From the NCBI GenBank assembly GCA_029194665.1, contig JARFXO010000006.1, forward strand, positions 124,001 to 188,000: 64,000 nt of DNA, in the 5' to 3' direction. Of this stretch, positions 58,601-64,000 are shown one piece after another. This stretch comes from Nitrospira sp. GTDB taxonomy: Bacteria; Nitrospirota; Nitrospiria; Nitrospirales; Nitrospiraceae. Position 1 is the stretch's first letter, and each line of letters starts with the position of its first letter. The translations under genes were made by a program, and so were the position numbers. The notes below the pieces were generated by a model that searched no databases, had not been told where the DNA came from, and saw nothing but the letters and a program-made list of their open reading frames with translations.

Positions 58601-59288
58601 GCAACGTCTGAAACGTGCGCGCCTGGCGAGCTTGACGCTCCAAAGAATTGAGCTGCTTCTTGACCTCGGCCACGATGTCTCGGACACGCAGGAGGTTTTG
58701 CTGCGTCGCTTCGAGCTTCCGCAGTGCTTCGGCCTTTTGCTTCTTATACCGGACGATGCCCGCGGTCTCCTCGATAAGCTCGCGCCGCTCTTGCGGCGAC
58801 GCATTCAAGATCTGGTCGATCTGGCCCTGAGCAATGACAGTATGTCCTTTGCTGCCCGCCCTCGTGTCGAGCAACAAACTCCGGATATCCTTCAGTCGGC
58901 ACTGAATCTTGTTGATGAGATACTCGCTCTCGCCGCTGCGGTACAAACGGCGGGTAATCATGATCTCATGCGCCTCAGTCAGTTCATTCGGAAGTCCGGA
59001 GCTCCCATCCAGTTTCATTATCGCGGGATCAAGCCCGCCGATCACCAACGACACTTCCGCCATCCCCAAAGGCTTTCGGAGTTCGGTGCCGTTAAAAATG
59101 ACGTCTTCCATCTTTTCGCTTCTGAGCGTTTTGGTGCTTTGCTCGCCCAGCACCCACAGGATGGCGTCGACGACATTGCTCTTTCCGCTCCCATTCGGCC
59201 CAACGATCGCGGTGACCCCTTCGGGAAACTCGATCTTGGCGTCAGCAAACGACTTGAAACCCAACATGTTCAACGATTTCAAATGCAT
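55608..59288 (-). CDS. smc: Chromosome segregation protein SMC
   Basis: SMC is the ATPase of bacterial condensin and loads at parS/ParB sites. The 1226 residues show the full layout: Walker A VGPNGSGKSNVVDAILWVLG at 29-48, a first coiled coil (about 170-500), a hinge (about 515-670; RVRGWFVDEPSVGRQLIRFL), a second coiled coil (about 680-1010), then the signature LSGGEKTLTAMALLFASFLI and Walker B FCLLDEIDAPLDEENIGRFT. The start MHLKSLNMLGFKSFAD is exactly the family's. No scpA/scpB gene is next to it. It is convergent with the metG operon. Confidence 0.97.
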   Translation of the reverse strand: MHLKSLNMLGFKSFADAKIEFPEGVTAIVGPNGSGKSNVVDAILWVLGEQSTKTLRSEKMEDVIFNGTELRKPLGMAEVSLVIGGLDPAIMKLDGSSGLPNELTEAHEIMITRRLYRSGESEYLINKIQCRLKDIRSLLLDTRAGSKGHTVIAQGQIDQILNASPQERRELIEETAGIVRYKKQKAEALRKLEATQQNLLRVRDIVAEVKKQLNSLERQARQARTFQTLQGEARGIEVTLLTREFRVLRQSLQEAETEVLNLDQQESEKAAEQARSTTALEQARLDAIATADSIGKIREGLVGVEQQQAQALTAAEVERNRGLLFSQQQVQESAELEELVRSQENLAAALQTIESSLTSVEEEMATRDRALGELDEEMRRLLHQRVAAVAEEERGRKDVLQLAVLVANTEQGLSQLAQRMEDLAGRGTRLSSERDELRSHRESTIDRHEVLRKEYGEADRLVSQLRTERGTVQEEAAQATGALQSLDQVVLRRSEELAGVDSRLEALQSVVREEMGYGRQGAQQGPALKSCDGVRDAVAEWLVIPSGMERAVEAVLGERVRGWFVDEPSVGRQLIRFLQEEALGRGSFIPQRPRWEGGRAHDWWPAIATQPGVIGLAVDLVQTDAARTAARDSLFDRVVIVRSLDQAMPLWEQQAWSAPNGPILATLDGEVVDASGIVTGGQVQGTPGLLERRREVIDLEAKRHVLVLELDQNKQQREMVFAQIQSLTQRDRQLGDALREAEMQNLSLRKDEEKLQHVLNDLDHRLTGTEMEIQEGISEGRRLEQESHSIQARLGQWLAEKSGQETMLGRVRERLGLLDQNMRTHQERVTEAKLTAEGLRAKREHEQLNQSRVAQQIQETEDRHGALAEHLNSLKGLIDQSRTEQARQEALCQELAVTAGRVKGELVTAQERQAQQMATSHTLESGLEELRREISVIRDARMTVEVRRAEVRTQLGTVEGTLSGTYQLDPITLVENPMTSGESIRADDAAAVQETEQRSDAELKEQLQKLRDRLDRMGPINLAAISEHQELEERHKFLSDQEQDLSTSIASLKEIIQRIHRTTKEMFAATYEELQQRFTEVFGQFFPGGRAELQLVDEPPPENGEPVGSQEPGIEIVAQPPGKRLKSITMLSGGEKTLTAMALLFASFLIRPTPFCLLDEIDAPLDEENIGRFTGVLKELAQNAQFLVITHNKRTMNIADSLFGVTMDEPGVSKLVSVRLGDLQPA

Positions 59289-59411
59289 CGGTTCACCTTA
59301 AAATTACGAACAGGCACAGCCTTCTTCCCAGGAATACAAGCCGCTGGTCCTTGTACCACAAGGGTTCTGAGAAATCAAAAACAAAACACATTGTATAGTG
59401 GGAAAATCGAT

Positions 59412-59436
59412 ATGGCCCTACAATATATAGGGCCAT
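59412..59436 (-). terminator. Hairpin downstream of ispH
   Basis: Arms ATGGCCCTA (59412-59420) and TAGGGCCAT (59428-59436) pair perfectly over 9 bp with a 7-base loop. It lies 29 bp past the ispH stop on the minus strand and is followed there by a short T-run (GATTTTCCC), so it likely ends ispH transcription before smc. Confidence 0.5.
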
Positions 59437-59465
59437 TTGGAGATATGTGCGGATGGAAACGGCAG

Positions 59466-60428
59466 CTAGCCGACGGCGCCGGCTACCGACTTCTTCGAGG
59501 ATTCTATCTGGACGAGTTCCTTCGGCAGCAGGAACTCGACATCTTCCTCAATGACCGTCAGCTCTTCAACCTCTGATGGTTCCGAGGCTCTCAAGGAGGC
59601 CACTACTTCCGTAACCAGGATTTCCGGGGCTGAGGCACCGGCCGCAATCCCGACTGCCTTGGCCCCTTGCAGCCATGCAGGATCGATGTCGGCGGCTGAA
59701 TCGATGAGATAAGAGGGAATCCCGCACTGCTCTCCCAGTTCGCGCAGACGATTGGAATTGGAGCTGTTCGGCGACCCGATGACCAGAATGACATCCACCA
59801 AGCGAGACAATTCTTTAACGGCATTCTGCCGGTTTTGCGTCGCATAGCAGATATCTTCCTGATGCGGCCCCTTGATGGTCGGAAACCGCTGATGCAGTGC
59901 GCCGACGATGTCCCGACATTCATCGACGCTCAATGTTGTCTGCGTGACATACGACAGATTGACCGTATTGTCCACTTTCAGCTCTTCGACATCCTTGACC
60001 GACGACACCAAGTGAAACTTATCGGGGATCTGACCCAGCGTGCCGATCACTTCCGGGTGACCGGCATGACCGATGAGGATCAGATCGTATCCCTGGGTAT
60101 AATCGCGGTTCACTTCGTTGTGAACCTTGATCACGAGCGGACAGGTCGCGTCGATCACATGAAGGCGACGCTGATTCGCCTCCTCCCAGACCGACTTCGC
60201 CACGCCGTGTGCGCTGAAGATGACGACCGACCCTTCCGGGACTTCGTTCAACTCTTCCACAAAGACCGCGCCTTTTTGCCGGAGCGAATTCACGACATGG
60301 CGGCTGTGGACGATCTCGTGACGAACATAAATGGGCGCCCCGTATTTCTTGAGCGACAGATCCACGATATCGATCGCCCGATCGACACCGGCGCAAAACC
60401 CACGGGGATTGGCAAGATAGATCTTCAT
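59466..60428 (-). CDS. ispH: 4-hydroxy-3-methylbut-2-enyl diphosphate reductase
   Basis: IspH, a 4Fe-4S enzyme, makes IPP and DMAPP in the last step of the MEP isoprenoid pathway. The three cluster Cys residues are in [13 protein letters not shown] (C12), [14 protein letters not shown] and [14 protein letters not shown]. The [12 protein letters not shown] region and [14 protein letters not shown] substrate site are intact. At 320 residues it is full length. The gene is isolated in its orientation between the Phd/RelE pair and smc. Confidence 0.96.
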   Translation of the reverse strand: MKIYLANPRGFCAGVDRAIDIVDLSLKKYGAPIYVRHEIVHSRHVVNSLRQKGAVFVEELNEVPEGSVVIFSAHGVAKSVWEEANQRRLHVIDATCPLVIKVHNEVNRDYTQGYDLILIGHAGHPEVIGTLGQIPDKFHLVSSVKDVEELKVDNTVNLSYVTQTTLSVDECRDIVGALHQRFPTIKGPHQEDICYATQNRQNAVKELSRLVDVILVIGSPNSSNSNRLRELGEQCGIPSYLIDSAADIDPAWLQGAKAVGIAAGASAPEILVTEVVASLRASEPSEVEELTVIEEDVEFLLPKELVQIESSKKSVAGAVG

Positions 60429-60580
60429 ATTCGTCGTAGCTCCTTCGGCCAGGCTCTACAAGGTCCTACAGTCAACGTAGCTGGTCACGATACGTGAGAA
60501 CAAGGGGACTCGTCAACAGAATTGGCCGACCGCATTATCGCTTCGAGGCCCCACGGTGCGGCTTCTTTCCGTCTGATCCG

Positions 60581-60880
60581 TTATTTGTATGTGTGCTCAT
60601 CCCGCTTGGCGAGTTTCAAGATCACCACTTTCTTTCGTTGATCATCGACATCATACAGAACCCGATAAGGGCCTATGCGCAGACGGTACTCAGCCGTGAA
60701 TTGCGACACAATGAGCTGACCGGTGAGCCGCTTGGCCCGCTTGCCCTGAGGCTTGGGATTATTCGCGAGTGATCGAATGGCAGTAACAATGGCTTCACGG
60801 TAGCCGGCGGGAACATGCTCTAACGACTTTTGAAATACGCGCTCGATTCGTTCGCTGGGGAAAACCACCTCGTAGGGCAA
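60581..60880 (-). CDS. Type II toxin, RelE/ParE family
   Basis: A 99-residue RelE-type mRNA interferase or ParE-like toxin. VFPSERIERVFQKSLEHVPA is the first helix region, KRLTGQLIVSQFTAEYRLRI and GPYRVLYDVDDQRKKVVILK form the beta core with the usual Arg (YRLRIGPYRVLYDV), and KRDEHTYK ends it like RelE (KRxExxY). The start is TTG 60880, directly after the antitoxin stop with no gap. The pair differs from the Phd/VapC pair at 9.5 kb. Confidence 0.85.
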   Translation of the reverse strand: MPYEVVFPSERIERVFQKSLEHVPAGYREAIVTAIRSLANNPKPQGKRAKRLTGQLIVSQFTAEYRLRIGPYRVLYDVDDQRKKVVILKLAKRDEHTYK

Positions 60881-61162
60881 CTACAGCCCCATCTTTTTGA
60901 AGAGACGTTCGGCGGGAACCGATTTGCCCTGGTTGTACTTAGCGCGTGCCCTTTCAATTTCGCCGATAAGTTTCTTGTCCTTGAGTTCGTCGAGGGTTTC
61001 GACTAGGTCCAAGAAGTCTTCATAGGGCACAAGGAACGAAACCGGTTTGCCATGGGATAAAACCATTGAGGGAGACTTCGAGCGGATCAATTTTGAGAGC
61101 TGTGCCTGGGCTTCTCGCACATTGACCGGTTTAGCGTTTCGAAGCAAGCTGATTGCGCTCAT
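60881..61162 (-). CDS. Type II antitoxin, Phd/YefM family
   Basis: A 93-residue antitoxin from ATG 61162, with AGAGGAGA 4-6 bp upstream; a longer frame to 61222 lacks support. KPVNVREAQAQLSKLIRSKS is the Phd/YefM N-terminal domain with SFLVPYEDFLDLVETLDELK following, and a charged tail (IERARAKYNQGKSVPAERLF) for binding the toxin. It is the first gene of the pair; the toxin start abuts its stop. Confidence 0.85.
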   Translation of the reverse strand: MSAISLLRNAKPVNVREAQAQLSKLIRSKSPSMVLSHGKPVSFLVPYEDFLDLVETLDELKDKKLIGEIERARAKYNQGKSVPAERLFKKMGL

Positions 61163-61365
61163 CGATATCTCCTCTCGTATAGCAATTGTATAGACATTAG
61201 CAGGTTTAACCCTGGCCCGCAAGATGGTCGTGGCGAACAGCCTATAAACGTGCGCTACAAGCGTCGCGAACGTGAAGCACAGAGATTGAGCCGGTCTTTA
61301 CACTTGCGGTCTGTTACGTCCTTGATTAAGATGGCGCGCTCCTTGAATTCACCTACTGGAGACGC

Positions 61366-64000
61366 ATGCCACGTCGGACTGCCGCATTAGCCAAACTTAC
61401 CCTTCCCCGCCTCCATGCGGTACGGCGTCGTGAGCGTCTCTTCAAGTTGGTCAAAGAACAGTGCCGCCGCCATCCGCTGGTCTGGGTCGCAGGTCCTCCC
61501 GGCGCGGGCAAGACCGCCCTTATCGCAAGCTACCTTACCGAGCACAAACTGCGGACGTTGTGGTATCACGTGGATCCCGGCGACGCAGATCTCGCCACAT
61601 TTTTTCATTACCTCGCGCAGGCCGCTCAAGCCGCAGCCGGGCGGAAGCAACTTCGCTTGCCGGCGCTGACCCCGGAATACATGGCGGATGTGCCGGGATT
61701 CACCAGGCGGTTCATGCGTGAGCTATGGTCGAAGGTTCCAGCACCGGCCGTGTTGGTCATGGACAATTATCAAGACCTACCGGCCGAGGCGGCTCTCCAC
61801 TCAATGCTACCGGTCGCACTCGCCGAGTTCCCGATTGACACGACGCTCGTTGTCATCAGCCGAGGCGAGCCTCCCTCACACTTCGCCAGAGAACTGACCC
61901 ACAACAGGGTGGGACACATCCAATGGGAACACTTGCGATTGACCCTTGAAGAAACGCTCTCCCTGGCTTCATCTGTTCCAGGCATTGAGAAGGACACTGT
62001 CGCGTCGCTTCATGCCAAGGCGAACGGCTGGGTGGCCGGCACGGTGCTGCTGTTGGAACGGTTGCAGGCGAATGAGGACTGGAACGAGCCTGCGCCATCC
62101 GACATGACCGAGGTCTTTCACTATTTCGCCAATCAGGTCTTTGAGCACATGACTCCCCAAGCAAGAGAAGCGTTGATGCGCACGGCACTGCTCCCATGGG
62201 TGACGGAGGCCATGGCGGAAGAGGTCAGCGGTGATCCACATGCGGCGCAAGTGATTCGCGATCTGTACCAACGGGGTCTATTCTTGGATCGGCGCGCCGA
62301 TACACAGGGGCGGTATCACTATCATGATCTGTTCCGGGATTTTCTTCTCGATCGATGCCGCGTTCATTTCGATGGAGAGTTGCACGGCCACAAACGCACC
62401 GCCGCGCGAGTGGCGGAACGGTACGGACAACAGGATACAGCCGTCGCACTCTATGCGGAAACGAACTCGTGGGATGACCTGAGCCGGCTGATCAATGAGA
62501 GCGCCGAGAAGTTGCTCTCTCAGGGACGGAATCAAACACTCCAAGGATACGTCTCACTCTTTCCGCAAGAAGAGCGGCAACAACGCCCATGGCTCCTCTA
62601 TTGGTCCGGGATAAGCCGATTGATATTCGACCCCATTCCCGCAATCAAGGAATTGGAGGAAGCTTATCATCAATTCGAATCCACGCAGCAAGATATTGCG
62701 GGACTGCTCCTCTCCTGCAGCGGCGTTATTGAAGCCTACTATTGTCGCGCGGATGATATGGCCCCTGCCATTATTTGGGGGGACCGGCTTCATAAAATCC
62801 TTCAGCAGCATGATGGATGCCCCTCTTCAGCCGTTAAGGCAAACGTACTCTCGAAGCTTCAAGGACTGATCTTTGCCTGCCCACATCACTCGTTGCTCCA
62901 AGAGCTAGACCAATCTTTAGACCAAATCCTCCGCGAGGTAGAAGATCCATCTGTTCGTGTCGGTGTGGCGATCGCATTCATGAACCTGATGTGGTGGAGA
63001 GGAGAATTCCCTCGGCTGCGCCGAACTCTTGATGACCTGGCTACATGGAGTAAGGGCGTCGTTCTTCCACCTGTGTATCTCTTGACCTGGAAGGTAATGG
63101 AAGCGCACTACGAATGGGGTACCGGCCACCGTGCGCAGGCGACGGCAAAGCTAGAAGAGGCGTTTGGAATCACAGAAAGGTACGGGATCCTGGTGTTCAG
63201 GACGATGGTGCGATCATGTCAGGCATACTACGCCTTGACCGTCGGGGACGATAAAGAAGGGGAAAGGCTGACTAACTTCTTGCAGGAGGAAAATCAGTTT
63301 CACCAGCGATTCTCCCTTGGCCTGTGCAGCTACTACCGGGCAGGGGCATCACTCATCAGAGGAGTCTTGTCTTCGGCCCTCGATTTTGCTTTATTAGCAG
63401 TCGAAACTATCGGCTCCCTTAGTTTGCCTCACTTTGAGGGCCTTTTCCGTGGAGGATTGGCGAAGGTCTTGATTGAACTTGGTCAAATAGAGAAGGCGCG
63501 CGAGCATTTGAGAACGACACTTGACTATGCGCGAGTCATACGCAGTCCTTGGAGAGCCGCAGAGTGTCGTGTGACGCTCGCACACTCCTACCTGCGAGAT
63601 GGACAATTTGATCTGGCTCATGAACATCTTCAAGAAGGGTTGGAAATTGCCCGTCGTCACAACTATTTCGTATTGGACTTTTGGTGGCGACCGACAGTGA
63701 TGGCTGACCTGCTGGCGCATGCGTTGGAGGGCGATATCGAGGTCGAGTATGTGCGCAGCGTCATTCGTCGACGCGGCCTGCGCGCCCCAACTGCTGCGCT
63801 GAAACACTGGCCCTACCCTGTGAAGATTGCCACCTTGGGGCGATTCAAAGTGGCCATTGATGATGTCCCACTTGCCTATTCAGGGAAAACTCAGCGCAAG
63901 CCGCTCGAACTCTTAAAGTACCTCTGTGCAGCAGGAGCGCAAGGCGCCAGTCAAGATCTCATCGAAGAAGCCTTGTGGCCGGACGCGGATGGCGAGGCTG
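61366..64000 (+). CDS. MalT-like ATPase regulator with OmpR/SARP-type DNA-binding domain (3' end outside window)
   Basis: The frame from ATG 61366 (GGAGA 3-5 bp upstream) is open to the window edge: 878 codons, no stop. A P-loop GPPGAGKT lies at 43-50, VPAPAVLVMDNYQDLP is Walker B, and TTLVVISRGEPP completes a STAND-type ATPase core like MalT's (FYHYHDLFRDFLLDR-like segment near 325). A long region of tetratricopeptide-like helices runs to about 800. From about 819, KIATLGRFKVAIDDVPLAYS and KTQRKPLELLKYLCAAGAQG, then EALWPDADGEA, match the OmpR/SARP winged helix rather than MalT's LuxR-type domain. A BTAD domain may follow beyond the edge. The signal and targets are unknown. Confidence 0.85.
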   Translation, partial: MPRRTAALAKLTLPRLHAVRRRERLFKLVKEQCRRHPLVWVAGPPGAGKTALIASYLTEHKLRTLWYHVDPGDADLATFFHYLAQAAQAAAGRKQLRLPALTPEYMADVPGFTRRFMRELWSKVPAPAVLVMDNYQDLPAEAALHSMLPVALAEFPIDTTLVVISRGEPPSHFARELTHNRVGHIQWEHLRLTLEETLSLASSVPGIEKDTVASLHAKANGWVAGTVLLLERLQANEDWNEPAPSDMTEVFHYFANQVFEHMTPQAREALMRTALLPWVTEAMAEEVSGDPHAAQVIRDLYQRGLFLDRRADTQGRYHYHDLFRDFLLDRCRVHFDGELHGHKRTAARVAERYGQQDTAVALYAETNSWDDLSRLINESAEKLLSQGRNQTLQGYVSLFPQEERQQRPWLLYWSGISRLIFDPIPAIKELEEAYHQFESTQQDIAGLLLSCSGVIEAYYCRADDMAPAIIWGDRLHKILQQHDGCPSSAVKANVLSKLQGLIFACPHHSLLQELDQSLDQILREVEDPSVRVGVAIAFMNLMWWRGEFPRLRRTLDDLATWSKGVVLPPVYLLTWKVMEAHYEWGTGHRAQATAKLEEAFGITERYGILVFRTMVRSCQAYYALTVGDDKEGERLTNFLQEENQFHQRFSLGLCSYYRAGASLIRGVLSSALDFALLAVETIGSLSLPHFEGLFRGGLAKVLIELGQIEKAREHLRTTLDYARVIRSPWRAAECRVTLAHSYLRDGQFDLAHEHLQEGLEIARRHNYFVLDFWWRPTVMADLLAHALEGDIEVEYVRSVIRRRGLRAPTAALKHWPYPVKIATLGRFKVAIDDVPLAYSGKTQRKPLELLKYLCAAGAQGASQDLIEEALWPDADGEA

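Noticed and set aside
58305-59576. 423-residue plus-strand frame over the smc 5' end
   Set aside because: It runs antisense to the SMC N-terminal ATPase domain, has no family match and no ribosome binding site.

Overview
The window looks like chromosomal DNA of a Nitrospira-like bacterium (phylum Nitrospirota). This is an inference from the flavour of the proteins: several c-type cytochrome or heme-motif proteins, a TonB receptor/FTR1 metal-uptake set, and a long housekeeping run in a GC-moderate, Gram-negative genome with lipoproteins and outer-membrane beta-barrels. No rRNA or tRNA gene was found to settle the taxonomy.

Layout. (1) 1-5.7 kb: the 3' part of an HprK-related kinase gene overlapping a nucleotidyltransferase gene, then an ECF-type sigma factor with its anti-sigma factor, tadA and a DUF2254 membrane protein. 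(2) 5.8-8.8 kb: secreted proteins, namely a lipoprotein with heme-type motifs behind a consensus promoter, a monoheme cytochrome c and two small periplasmic proteins. (3) 9.4-22.1 kb: an accessory region. It holds a Phd/VapC toxin-antitoxin pair, a broken IS256-type transposase, a DUF2167/site-2-protease pair, a broken REP-associated (RAYT) transposase, fragments of IS3, IS481, IS1380/IS4 and IS1634-type transposases, a plasmid-type parA-parB pair and a broken asparagine synthetase. Four exact copies of a 20-bp perfect palindrome lie between these pieces, from 13.19 to 18.89 kb. (4) 22.3-31.3 kb: a CobW-type GTPase, a PAP2 phosphatase, a TonB-dependent receptor followed by a small TonB-like protein, DAHP synthase, and an FTR1 iron permease carrying a cytochrome c domain. 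(5) 31.3-34.8 kb: an IS3 remnant, a PilZ protein, a LuxR-type regulator and a lipoprotein.

(6) 34.8-50.8 kb: seventeen closely packed minus-strand genes, in transcription order DUF502, glmU, glmS, gatC, panD, gatA, DUF948, YtxH, gatB, eno, ftsB-like, era, mgtE, recO, DUF971, lipoprotein, glgA. Several overlap by 4 bp. They link amino-sugar precursor supply, Asn/Gln-tRNA amidation, pantothenate, glycolysis, division, ribosome maturation, Mg uptake, repair and glycogen synthesis. (7) 51-55.6 kb: tmk, holB, metG and an exported protein on the plus strand. (8) 55.6-61.2 kb: smc, ispH and a Phd/RelE pair on the minus strand. (9) 61.4 kb to the end: a large MalT-like ATPase regulator with an OmpR/SARP-type DNA-binding domain, cut by the window edge.

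The most unusual signal is the set of four identical palindromes. They flank the RAYT pseudogene on both sides and stop just downstream of the parB homolog, so they could be RAYT-linked repeats or dispersed sites for the plasmid-type ParB.
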